From 66-474 sp035606235 (GTDB lineage Bacteria; Pseudomonadota; Gammaproteobacteria; Xanthomonadales; Rhodanobacteraceae): 64,000 nucleotides of DNA. Position numbers and translations under genes: made by a program. Shown piece by piece: positions 27,777 to 36,055 of the stretch. The stretch covers positions 23,287 to 87,286 of the forward strand of contig DATNFU010000029.1 in the NCBI GenBank assembly GCA_035606235.1. The letters are read 5' to 3'. Each line of letters begins with the position of its first letter. Within the stretch, counting starts at the first letter, position 1. Below the pieces are notes generated by a model, which saw only the letters and a list, made by a program, of their open reading frames with translations, had not been told where the DNA came from and did not search any database.

Positions 27777-28126
27777 AACTGACTCCTTGCGACTCGATGG
27801 ATTGAATTGATACCGCGCGTAACCGCGCGCCTTTCCTGCACTGACTAGCGAGTGTGAAGACAGCGATGCGATCGTTGAACCACCCCTTGTCAGACCCTCT
27901 CCCGCGGTCCGGCTAACTCAGCGCGCGGATCGTACTGCAAGCCGGCCGGGAAACGCCAGTGCATCCAAGTACCTGTCCAGGGCCCAAGTTGCGATCTCAT
28001 GCCGGCTTGCCGGGGGGCCATTCCGCTCCGATTAATCGCTGCCTGCGTAAGTTGAACCGGCTGACGATCGAACCGCCGCGTCGCGGCGGGTGATTCTCCC
28101 CGTCCTGGATGATCAAGGAGAGTTCC
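27777..28126. other. intergenic stretch, probable long csp leader and divergent promoters
   Basis: 350 bases between the start of the csp gene (-) and the start of the EF-hand gene (+). No gene seen. Near the csp start the sequence GCGCGTAACCGCGCG makes a small hairpin (27815-27830), where a 5' leader would lie. AAGGAG for the EF-hand gene is at the right edge. Confidence 0.5.
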
Positions 28127-28612
28127 ATGAATGCCCGTTCCCGCCTGCTCGCGCTTGCCGTTGCCTCGCTGTTCGCGACGGCGGCCATGGCGCAATACGC
28201 TCCGCCCCCCCCGCCATCGCCGCCAGCTCCGACGCAGGATGCGATGCCGCCTCCGCCTCCCCCGCCGCCGCCGGCCGCTCAAGACACGATGCCGCCGCCT
28301 CCCCCGGCGCCACCGGCCCCGCCGGTCGAGCAGCCCGCGCCTCCCCCGCCTCCGCCCGCACCCCTTGCAGGTGCGCCCAATGGGAGTGCCCAGTTGCAAA
28401 CTCCGCAAGGCACCTTGACGGTCAATTCGGGTATGCCGCCCGCGACCGATTACGGCCCGAAGCCGCCGTTCGCGCAACTGGATACCAATCACGACGGCCG
28501 CATCGATCAAAACGAGGCACAGGCCTACATACCCCTGGAGAACGACTGGATCCATGTCGCCCACCACGCCAGCAGCATCAGCAAGGCCCAGTACGCGGCC
28601 TGGGGCGACTGA
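28127..28612 (+). CDS. secreted EF-hand calcium-binding protein, proline-rich
   Basis: 161 aa with signal peptide (about 1-22, ending AMA). Residues about 24-81 are a proline-rich run (PPPP with Ala/Met/Gln). Then an EF-hand loop: D-T-N-H-D-G-R-I-D-Q-N-E at about 119-130, with the canonical acidic positions. The last 30 residues may form the paired helix. Probably periplasmic or cell-surface, binding Ca2+; partner unknown. AAGGAG lies 7 bases before the ATG. A strong hairpin terminator follows within 25 bases. Confidence 0.82.
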   Translation: MNARSRLLALAVASLFATAAMAQYAPPPPPSPPAPTQDAMPPPPPPPPPAAQDTMPPPPPAPPAPPVEQPAPPPPPPAPLAGAPNGSAQLQTPQGTLTVNSGMPPATDYGPKPPFAQLDTNHDGRIDQNEAQAYIPLENDWIHVAHHASSISKAQYAAWGD

Positions 28613-28634
28613 CCAAAGCAAAGCTGGATGAGCA

Positions 28635-28664
28635 AACAAAAAGGGCCGCTCGGCCCTTTTTGTT
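28635..28664. terminator. bidirectional intrinsic terminator
   Basis: A near-perfect 14-base stem (28635-28648 with 28651-28664, 2-base loop) framed by A-run on the left and T-run on the right. It serves both the EF-hand gene (+) and the convergent M14 peptidase gene (-). Confidence 0.93.
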
Positions 28665-28684
28665 TTTCGAGACCAGGCCCGTGA

Positions 28685-31441
28685 TCAGTGCAGCCGGTCG
28701 TAATTGACCAGTGCATTGAACAGCAGCGCATAGCTGCCGAGCGTCTCGCCGCGCCAGACCGGGTTGTTGGCAAACAGCAGTACATGGCCTTGGCCGTAGC
28801 GCGCATCCACCACCGCCGCGCGCTGCGCGATCGCGCCGCCGTTGTCGAGCAACCCGGACACCAGCAACTTGTCCGCATCGGCCCAGCGCACGACCACGTC
28901 GGGACGCCGGTCGGGCGGAATCAGGAACACGTTGTTGCGCTTCTGCTCGGCATTCAATGGCAGCGCCTGCCATGGCTTCGCTTCGGGCAGTTCCGGCAGA
29001 GGCGTGGAAGCACGGCCTTCGGGCGTGTCGGCTTCATCAGGGCCGCCGCGACCGGTCGGACGCGTGTAGTCCATGGCACTCGGAATGCCGCGATTGCCGA
29101 TCGTCTGGTTGCTGATGTCGAAAGCCATGCCGCTGGAACTGTACAGCGCGAAAGTTTTTCCATAGCCCTGCGCGATCGGGCTTTTGTCATCGACTAGCTC
29201 CGCACGCAACACGCTGCCGACCACGCGCGTGTTTTTCTCGGGCGCAACCGACACGCCCGGCGCGAGACCGGTTTCGATCGCGAATTTGGCGGTGTCTTCC
29301 GAAGTCACCAGCAAGCCACCTTGCGCGACGAAGCGCTTGAGGTTGGCCAGACCGGTTTCACCCAGGCCGGGCCGGATGTCGTCGGTGGAATCGATCACGC
29401 CCAGGTTGGGCGTCAGCGCGCTTTTCTTCCACGGCATCGGATTGCCGTACATCGGCAGCCCATCCACGATCAATTGCGTCGTGGAATAGCCGACCGGCCC
29501 GAACAGAATCACGTCGTATTTGCCGCGCAGGTTCGCGTCGCGCGCCGCATCCTGCGTGCTGATGTAATGATAAGGCACGTGCAGCTTGTCCAGCGCCATC
29601 CGCCACCAGCCTTCGGTCTGGGTGTTGAGCCAGGTGTGCATCAGCGCAATGCGCGGCAGCCTGCCGTGCACGCCGAGCGACGCCAGGTCGAACGCCGGCG
29701 ATGGCAAAACGGAAACGCGTTGCACCGGCACCTTCAGCACCGATGCATCGGTGACGCGCGCGACGTCCACGCCGAACAGGTCGCCGAATGACCAGCCAGT
29801 ATCGTCGTAGGGATGCTTCTGCGGATCATCCGGCGCCCAGTACTGGCGGTCCAGCAAGGTGTCGGCGATGCGCGAATATGGTTGGTCCATGCGCACGATA
29901 TAGCTGCCAGCCGGAAAATTGCGCGCGACGGTGTGCTCGCGCGGCGGTTCAACCGGCTTCGAATTTTTATCGGATGAGGTGGACTTTGCATCGCCGTTGC
30001 GCTCCGGCACCTGCACGGTGAACGGTGCATCGGCCTTGCTGATTTCCACATGCTGCTTCAGCAGCACGCGCAACAATTGCGCCTGCGCGCCCTGGTGTTT
30101 CTCGTCGCCGCTCAATACATAGGCCGCCGGCCCGGCCTGCTGCGGCTTCTCGATCGAGCGCTTGGATTTCAGCCAGAAGTTGTTCAAGAACTTCTGCTCG
30201 TTTTCGGCGAAGTAGTGCAGCGCAGTGAGCAGACCCGATTGCTCGTAATTGTTGTTGTCGCGCTGCGACCACAGCACCTTGGGCAGCGGCGGATTGGGCT
30301 TGTACCAGGTACGCGCGTATTCGTCGGGATTGAGAATGCGCTCCTCGGTGTCGGCGCCATCGTTGCCGAAAGTCTCATACAGGCGGCTGATGCCGTTGTG
30401 CATCGCCGCGATGAACATGAGATACCCAGGGCTCCAGGTATCGAAATCGCCGTGGGTGAACACGCCCGGCATGCCGAACTTGGTCAACTGCTCGACGTTG
30501 TTCCAGCCGATCTGCTGCCACTCGCCGGTGAGGATGGGATCGATCCACGCGTTGTACGGGCCGTCGCCCACCGTGTTGTCATACAGGAACGGTACCGATT
30601 CGTGCAGGTCGTGCAGCACCTGCGCGTGCCAATCCACGTAGGTGTCCAGCACATTCTTCGTGAGGTCGAGCGTCACTCCCATCGCATCGCGGTTGTTGTC
30701 GTGCGCGACATAATGGCCCCAGTACATCAGCGGCGGATATTGCTCGTCGGGGTGCGCGCGATGCCAGCTATACAGATCCACCATCCGATCGCGTCCGTCC
30801 ACTTCCACCACCGGCGTGATCAGCGTGATCACGTGGCTGCGGATGTACTGGATGTACGGTGCGTCATCCACGGCAAGCCGATACCCCAGTTCCATCAGCG
30901 CGGTCGGCGCGCCGGTTTCGGTGGAATGGATGGTGCCGGTGATGTAGTAGACCGGCGTGCTCTGCCTGATGAGTTCCGCAGCTTTCGCATCGTCCATGTC
31001 CAGCGTACGCGGATCGGCGAGCTGGGCGAGACGCGCCTTGTTGGCGTCCAGATCCTTCAGCAGCGATTCGTCGGCGATCGCCACCGCGATCATCTCGCGG
31101 CCCTCCTCGGTCTTGCCGATGCTGAACACCTTCACCCGCGGTGACGCGGCCGCGAGCATGCGGAAATAACGATACACATCTTCCGCGTACGGCAGCATGT
31201 TGGGCGCGCCGGCCACATCGCCCAGCACTTTCTGCGGCGTCGGCACCGTGGAGGATGCCGGCAGGTAATCGGTCAGCGGCGAATTGAATGATGGATCGGT
31301 GGTGTACTTGGCGATCTTCGCCGTGTAAGCCTGATCCACCGGCTGTTGCGGATCGCGCGCATAGGTGTTGTCCGTCTGCGCCGAAGCCGCGCCGCACGCG
31401 GCCAGCAATGCCGTGACGATTCCGATCCATCCTGCACGCAT
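28685..31441 (-). CDS. secreted M14-family zinc carboxypeptidase-like protein
   Basis: Large exported metallopeptidase, 918 aa, with a cleavable signal (GIVTALLAACGAASA; 'LAAC' could also serve as lipobox). Residues about 45-400 form the zinc-carboxypeptidase domain: TIHSTETGAP holds the HxxE zinc motif, 'RDRMVDLYSWHR' and 'HDLHESVPFLYDNT' come later. The second half is a DJ-1/amidotransferase-like segment and a C-terminal beta domain. Proteins of this layout in Xanthomonadales are annotated M14 with unknown targets. The start ATG at 31441 was preferred to 31447 because GGGGGAT sits at the right distance. No partner gene is near. Confidence 0.85.
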   Translation of the reverse strand: MRAGWIGIVTALLAACGAASAQTDNTYARDPQQPVDQAYTAKIAKYTTDPSFNSPLTDYLPASSTVPTPQKVLGDVAGAPNMLPYAEDVYRYFRMLAAASPRVKVFSIGKTEEGREMIAVAIADESLLKDLDANKARLAQLADPRTLDMDDAKAAELIRQSTPVYYITGTIHSTETGAPTALMELGYRLAVDDAPYIQYIRSHVITLITPVVEVDGRDRMVDLYSWHRAHPDEQYPPLMYWGHYVAHDNNRDAMGVTLDLTKNVLDTYVDWHAQVLHDLHESVPFLYDNTVGDGPYNAWIDPILTGEWQQIGWNNVEQLTKFGMPGVFTHGDFDTWSPGYLMFIAAMHNGISRLYETFGNDGADTEERILNPDEYARTWYKPNPPLPKVLWSQRDNNNYEQSGLLTALHYFAENEQKFLNNFWLKSKRSIEKPQQAGPAAYVLSGDEKHQGAQAQLLRVLLKQHVEISKADAPFTVQVPERNGDAKSTSSDKNSKPVEPPREHTVARNFPAGSYIVRMDQPYSRIADTLLDRQYWAPDDPQKHPYDDTGWSFGDLFGVDVARVTDASVLKVPVQRVSVLPSPAFDLASLGVHGRLPRIALMHTWLNTQTEGWWRMALDKLHVPYHYISTQDAARDANLRGKYDVILFGPVGYSTTQLIVDGLPMYGNPMPWKKSALTPNLGVIDSTDDIRPGLGETGLANLKRFVAQGGLLVTSEDTAKFAIETGLAPGVSVAPEKNTRVVGSVLRAELVDDKSPIAQGYGKTFALYSSSGMAFDISNQTIGNRGIPSAMDYTRPTGRGGPDEADTPEGRASTPLPELPEAKPWQALPLNAEQKRNNVFLIPPDRRPDVVVRWADADKLLVSGLLDNGGAIAQRAAVVDARYGQGHVLLFANNPVWRGETLGSYALLFNALVNYDRLH

Positions 31442-31585
31442 GATCATCCCCCGGGATTCTGGTCGCGCGAGGGTAGCCAAAAACCGCCGCGCGTGAGGGT
31501 GCCGGAATGCATACGCATCCGGCAGCGCCCGTGGAGCGCTTTTCAACGCGGCGCCGAGATGTTCAGAGACGGGGCAAGACGCGCC

Positions 31586-31981
31586 CTACACTCCGTATCT
31601 CAACCACAGCTCTGCTTCGCGCTCGCTGCCGAACACGCGCAAGGTGAACCCCGCTTCGCGAAAAGCAAGTTCACCGTGTTCGACCACGCGCAGGTTGGCA
31701 CTCACCGGCTCGTGGAAAGCAACCCGAAGGTGCTCCAGCCCGCTGCCGCGCAGGGCCTCGGCAAGTTTCGAGAAATCCTGCGGGGTGGCCGGCTCGCCGT
31801 GCAGATCGTCGCAGACCAGCAACCGGCGGAGATCGCGGCGCGCGCATTCGGCAACGATCTCGCGCCAGTAGGCCAGCGTGATTTCGGGTGAGTCCTGCGG
31901 GCCTTGCACGCACGCGTAGAGATAATCGCCGCGATCGTTGAAGCGCAGCTCGAAAGGCGCTGCGGGTGGTTCGGGACTCAT
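31586..31981 (-). CDS. small SpoIIAA/STAS-like protein, paralogue of the next gene
   Basis: 131 aa, cytosolic. It aligns along its length with the protein at 32035: shared 'RGDYL', 'LAYW-EI', the central 'LLV-D' strand, 'LRVA' and the end 'FREAGFTLRVFGSEREAELWLRYG'. The alternating strand/helix layout resembles SpoIIAA-like (STAS/SEC14-type) domains, used as phosphorylation-controlled or lipid-binding modules, but no STAS phospho-site is recognised. Only 53 bases lie between the two genes, so they are co-transcribed. Not recognised with certainty. Confidence 0.65.
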   Translation of the reverse strand: MSPEPPAAPFELRFNDRGDYLYACVQGPQDSPEITLAYWREIVAECARRDLRRLLVCDDLHGEPATPQDFSKLAEALRGSGLEHLRVAFHEPVSANLRVVEHGELAFREAGFTLRVFGSEREAELWLRYGV

Positions 31982-32034
31982 GCTGACCTTGTCTGCGAAA
32001 GTGCAGTGCGCCTGATCGCACTATCGGAGGTGAA

Positions 32035-32448
32035 TCAATTCTCGCCGTAGCGCAACCATAATTCGGCTTCGTACTCACTGGCGAACACGCGTACGATAAA
32101 CCCCGCCTCTCGCGCGCTCAGCTCGCCGTATTCGGCTTCCGACAGCGCCGCGCTGTTCAACTCGCAGTAGGCGACGCGCACGCTGCGCATATAACTTTCG
32201 CGCATCGTCGCGATCACCTGGTCCATTTCCGCGGGCTTGAGCGGCTTGTTCTCGAAACAGTCGATCACCAGCAACGCACGCGCACCCCGATGTTCGCATG
32301 CCGCGGCGATTTCTGGCCAGTATGCCAGACTGGTTTCGAGCGAATCGGCGACCCCGGAAATCTCCACGCGCAGGTAGTCGCCGCGATCGGAAAATCGCAA
32401 GTCATAGGAACTGGGCGGCGGCTGCAGATCATCTGGCGGTACGCTCAT
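32035..32448 (-). CDS. small SpoIIAA/STAS-like protein, paralogue of the previous gene
   Basis: 137 aa from the ATG at 32448. A tandem-duplication partner of the protein at 31586, with the same end 'REAGFIVRVFASEYEAELWLRYG' and start 'LRFSDRGDYLRVEI'. The middle differs more ('DCFENKPLKPAEMDQVIATM'), so functions may have diverged. It lies 49 bases past the end of egtD and may be the tail of the egt operon, but shared function is only a guess. Confidence 0.65.
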   Translation of the reverse strand: MSVPPDDLQPPPSSYDLRFSDRGDYLRVEISGVADSLETSLAYWPEIAAACEHRGARALLVIDCFENKPLKPAEMDQVIATMRESYMRSVRVAYCELNSAALSEAEYGELSAREAGFIVRVFASEYEAELWLRYGEN

Positions 32449-32497
32449 CGGCGCGATTGTACGCATGCGTATGGATTTGACCAGAGCCTCGTGCGCG

Positions 32498-33484
32498 TCA
32501 GTGTCCCGGAGCCGATTCAAGCCACTGCAGGCTGAAGCGTTGCTGTGCATCCGTCCACGCCCGGACCACCCGCAAACCAGCGCGTGCCGCCAGTCGCGCG
32601 AAATCGTCCAGCGAATACTTGCAACTGTATTCGACCAGCATCGCCTCTTGTGCCTCGAAGCGGAACGTCTCCCGGCCGATTCGCACGCCTTGCTCGCGTG
32701 TGCTGACCAGGTGCGTTTCGATGCGCCCGGCCAAGGCATTGTAGCGGGCACGATGACCAAATGCCCCCAGATCGAAATCCGCCGCCAGCTCGCGATTGCA
32801 GCGCGCCAGCAGATTCAAGGTGAAGGCGGCGGTCACGCCCGCGGCATCGTTGTAGGCCGCTTCCAGAATGGCGGGGTCTTTCTTGAGGTCCACGCCGACC
32901 AGCGCGACGCCGTCCGGCCCCATTTCCGCGCGCATCCGCCGCAGTAATTGCAGCGCTTCATCTGTTTCGAAATTGCCGATGGTGGACCCTGGAAAATAGA
33001 CCACAGTTCGGCTGGCATGCCGCAGCGGACGCGGCAACACCAGCGGCTCGGTGAAATCCGCACACACCGGTAGCATTTCGATGCGGGGAAATTCGTCGGC
33101 CAGGGCAGCCACGCTGGCCAGCAGCGCGTCACGCGCGATTTCCACCGGCACATATGCCGTCGCGGATCGCAGATGGCGCAGCAGCATCCGGGTTTTCAAA
33201 CCGCTGCCGCTGCCGTATTCCACCAGCAAGACGTCCGGCCCGAGCGCACCGGTGATCTCGCCCAGGCGCTCGCGCAGGATCGCGAGCTCCACGCGCGTCA
33301 AGTAATACTCGGGTTGTTCGCAGATGGCCTCGAACAATTCCGAGCCGCGCGCGTCGTAGAAATATTTCGACGGCAACCGCTTGGGTTGCTGGCGCAAGCC
33401 GCGCAGCACATCGACGCGCATCTGGTCACGCAGCGCGCGGCGATCATGCAGCCGGATCGCACGTTGCAGCCCGACCGCGTTCAT
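32498..33484 (-). CDS. egtD: L-histidine N-alpha-methyltransferase EgtD
   Basis: First enzyme of ergothioneine synthesis: trimethylates histidine with SAM to hercynine. 328 aa, family size. SAM-site block VEYGSGSGLKTRMLL (about 91-105), 'VPVEIA', and 'YFPGSTIGNFETDEALQLL' match EgtD. The N-terminal 'LPSKYFYDARGSELFEAICEQPEYYLTRVE' is also typical. Its ATG overlaps the egtB stop (ATGA), so translation is coupled. EgtA, EgtC and EgtE are not in this window. Confidence 0.96.
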   Translation of the reverse strand: MNAVGLQRAIRLHDRRALRDQMRVDVLRGLRQQPKRLPSKYFYDARGSELFEAICEQPEYYLTRVELAILRERLGEITGALGPDVLLVEYGSGSGLKTRMLLRHLRSATAYVPVEIARDALLASVAALADEFPRIEMLPVCADFTEPLVLPRPLRHASRTVVYFPGSTIGNFETDEALQLLRRMRAEMGPDGVALVGVDLKKDPAILEAAYNDAAGVTAAFTLNLLARCNRELAADFDLGAFGHRARYNALAGRIETHLVSTREQGVRIGRETFRFEAQEAMLVEYSCKYSLDDFARLAARAGLRVVRAWTDAQQRFSLQWLESAPGH

Positions 33485-34761
33485 GCGTCTTGCGCCAATC
33501 GGATGCCGGAGAACTGCCAACGCGCATCGGGCTTGAAAAAATTGCGGTAACTGGGGCGCAGGTGTCCGGCTGGCGTTACGCAGGAGCCACCACGCAGCAC
33601 CCACTGCCCGCACATGAACTTGCCGTTGTATTCGCCGATCGCACCGGCGGCCGGGCTGAACCCGGGATACGCGACGTACGGACTGGACGTCCATTCCCAG
33701 ACATCGCCGAACAGTTGCAGCGGTTCGCCGCATTCGCCCGTGGCGGGCCGCGGCCGCAGCGTGCCGCCATCGGCGAAGTTGCCCGTCACCGCGCGCTGCT
33801 GCGCCGCGCTTTCCCATTCGCTTTCGGTCGGCAGGCGCGCGCCGGCCCAGCGCGCAAACGCATCGGCTTCGTAAAAGCTGACGTGGCACACCGGCGCGGC
33901 GTCGTCGAGCGTCTGGACACCCGCCAGCGTGAACTCCGATTGCAGATCTTGCCCCCAGTACAGCGGGCGCTGCCAAGCTTGCGCGCAGGCCGCATCCCAC
34001 CCGTCTGAGAGCCACAGCGTCGGCGTGCGATAACCGCCGTCTTCGATGAAGGCGCGATATTCGGCATTGGTCACCGCGCGATTGGCGAGCGCATGCGCAT
34101 ACAACAGCACGCGATGGCGCGGGGTTTCGTTGTCGTAGGCAAACCCGTCTTCCCCGTGACCGATCTGGGCGACGCCCTCGCGACCGCGCAGGAACCGCAA
34201 GCCCGGCGGCGGGCCGGTGCCGGGCGCCGTTGCGCGTTCGCGAAACACCGGCTGCAGCGGATTCAGCGAAAACAGATGCTTGATGTCGGTCAGCAACAAC
34301 TCCTGATGCTGTTGTTCGTGGTTGAGCCCGAGTGCAAGCAGGGCTGCGAATTCGGCATCGACTTCATCACGCGCCAGCAGTTCAAGCATGCGTTCATCGA
34401 TGCGCTGACGGTAATCAAGCACTTCGCCCAGCGTCGGCCGCGACAGCAGGCCGCGTTGCGGGCGCGCGTGCATCGGCCCGAGCGATTGGTAATAGGAATT
34501 GAACAGGTAATTCCATTCCGGATGCAGCGGTCGGTAACCCGGCCGACGCGCCAACAGGAACTGTTCGAAGAACCAGGTCGTGTGCGCAAGATGCCATTTG
34601 GCCGGGCTCGCGTCGGGCATGGATTGCACCACGGCATCTTCGGGCTGCAAATCGGCGCACCATGCGACCGTGGCTTCGCGCACGCAGCGATAACGCCCCG
34701 GTGGCGAGAGCGGCCGTGCGGATCGCGCTTCGGCAACTGCGGCTGATGGCGATGCGGTCAC
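33481..34761 (-). CDS. egtB: ergothioneine biosynthesis protein EgtB (sulfoxide synthase)
   Basis: Non-haem iron enzyme that joins hercynine to a thiol (gamma-Glu-Cys or Cys) with O2. 426 aa from a GTG at 34761, preceded by GAGGGAAG; the upstream ATG at 34977 would overlap the divergent Rieske gene. An N-terminal DinB-like domain has the iron histidines ('AKWHLAHTTWFFEQF' and 'GLNHEQQHQELL'), and a C-terminal FGE-sulfatase domain has 'LPTESEWE', 'GDVWEWTSSPYVAYPGF' and 'PSYRNFFKPDARWQFSGIRLA'. Without EgtA/EgtC here, direct use of cysteine is possible, but the sequence alone cannot decide. Confidence 0.95.
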   Translation of the reverse strand: MTASPSAAVAEARSARPLSPPGRYRCVREATVAWCADLQPEDAVVQSMPDASPAKWHLAHTTWFFEQFLLARRPGYRPLHPEWNYLFNSYYQSLGPMHARPQRGLLSRPTLGEVLDYRQRIDERMLELLARDEVDAEFAALLALGLNHEQQHQELLLTDIKHLFSLNPLQPVFRERATAPGTGPPPGLRFLRGREGVAQIGHGEDGFAYDNETPRHRVLLYAHALANRAVTNAEYRAFIEDGGYRTPTLWLSDGWDAACAQAWQRPLYWGQDLQSEFTLAGVQTLDDAAPVCHVSFYEADAFARWAGARLPTESEWESAAQQRAVTGNFADGGTLRPRPATGECGEPLQLFGDVWEWTSSPYVAYPGFSPAAGAIGEYNGKFMCGQWVLRGGSCVTPAGHLRPSYRNFFKPDARWQFSGIRLAQDA

Positions 34762-34975
34762 CGGCTTCCCTCGCCCATCGGCGCCATCCTTGGCGCCTCG
34801 CGTCGTCCCTGTCGACAGACCATGCGCATCCTGCGCCCGAAAGCGGCAGTCCGGTGCCGCGCCCGGTGAATTCGAACAGGGTGTGTGTTCACCCGATGTG
34901 AGGAATCGATCATCAGATGGTTTCCGCCAGGCGAATGCTGGACGATACTGCGTTTTGATCCACTCGGAGATGCCC
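34762..34975. promoter_or_regulatory. divergent control region between egtB and the Rieske gene
   Basis: 214 bases between the chosen egtB GTG and the Rieske ATG. Both promoters must be inside it. The egtB Shine-Dalgarno GAGGGAAG is at the left end. No palindrome strong enough to name an operator was found. Confidence 0.45.
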
Positions 34976-36055
34976 ATGTCGACTGCCGCGAATCCCGTCG
35001 CCGATTTCGCGCCACAGCCACTGGCGCAAGCCCACGCGTTGCCTGCGCGCTTCTATGTTGGTGCGGAAAGCGAGGAACTGGATCGCCGTGCAGTGTTTGC
35101 CCGAAACTGGCAACTGCTGGCGCATGCGGCGCAACTCGCCGAGCCTGGCGATCACGTGATCGGCGAGATCGCGGGTGTGCCGCTGTTGCTGGCACGCGGC
35201 GCCGATCGCGAATTGCGCGCGCTGCACAACGTGTGTCGGCATCGCGCGGGGCCGCTCGCGCTCTGCAATGGCCGCGGCGCAAAACGCCTGCGTTGCCATT
35301 ATCACGGCTGGACCTACGCACTTGACGGGCAACTCCTGAGCGCACCGGAAATGCAGGACGCATCGAACTTCGATGTCGGCGCGATCAAATTGCCGCAAGC
35401 GCGCGTGGCGAGCTGGCGCGGATTGGTGTTCGCGACGCTGGACGAGCGTGCGCCGGCGCTCGCCGATTTGCTGGACGGGATGGATGCACGCCTTGGCGAT
35501 CACGACATCGGACACTACGCGTTCCACGCTCGCGAGAGTTACGACATCGCCTGCAACTGGAAAACCTACATCGACAACTATCTCGAGGGTTACCACGTTC
35601 CGCACATCCATCCGCAATTGAACCGGATGCTCGATTACCGCAGCTACGTGGTGGAGACTTCGCGCTGGCATTCGCTGCAGCACAGCCCGCTGGAGAGCGG
35701 CGATGCGCTGTATGGCAGTGGCGAGGCGCTGTACTGGTTCGTGTGGCCCAACACCATGTTGAATGTGATGCCCGGCCGCATGCAGACCAATCGCGTGCTG
35801 CCGCTCGGACCAGAGCGTTGCCGCATAGTGTTCGATTACTACTATCCGCCGGACGCGGCGGCACTTGCGGAGCATCATCGGCGGGATCAGGCTTTCAGCG
35901 ATCTGGTGCAGCGCGAGGACGTGGACATGTGCGAACGCGTGCAACGCGGGCTGGCCTCCGGTTCCTATGTCGCGGGCCGGTTGAATCCGCTGCGCGAAAA
36001 CGGCGTGCACCATTTCCACGAATTGCTGCGCGAGGCTTATCAAGCGGCGCCATGA
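34976..36055 (+). CDS. Rieske [2Fe-2S] non-haem iron oxygenase (alpha subunit)
   Basis: Ring-hydroxylating-type oxygenase, 359 aa. The Rieske cluster is C87-x-H89...C107-x-x-H110 in 'NVCRHRAGPLAL' and 'RCHYHGW'. The mononuclear iron site is in 'CNWKTYIDNYLEGYHVPHIH', with an aspartate further on. Such enzymes in this class act on quaternary amines (choline, glycine betaine, carnitine, stachydrine) as well as aromatics. ATG 34976 has GGAG 6 bases upstream. Its stop overlaps the permease start, and it is divergent from egtB-egtD. A link to hercynine or ergothioneine is only suggested by place. No reductase gene is adjacent. Confidence 0.9.
   Translation: MSTAANPVADFAPQPLAQAHALPARFYVGAESEELDRRAVFARNWQLLAHAAQLAEPGDHVIGEIAGVPLLLARGADRELRALHNVCRHRAGPLALCNGRGAKRLRCHYHGWTYALDGQLLSAPEMQDASNFDVGAIKLPQARVASWRGLVFATLDERAPALADLLDGMDARLGDHDIGHYAFHARESYDIACNWKTYIDNYLEGYHVPHIHPQLNRMLDYRSYVVETSRWHSLQHSPLESGDALYGSGEALYWFVWPNTMLNVMPGRMQTNRVLPLGPERCRIVFDYYYPPDAAALAEHHRRDQAFSDLVQREDVDMCERVQRGLASGSYVAGRLNPLRENGVHHFHELLREAYQAAP

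Noticed and set aside
33481..34977. egtB with the ATG at 34977 as start
   Set aside because: It would overlap the divergent Rieske start and add about 72 residues with no homology-like features; GTG 34761 has a good Shine-Dalgarno and gives the family length.
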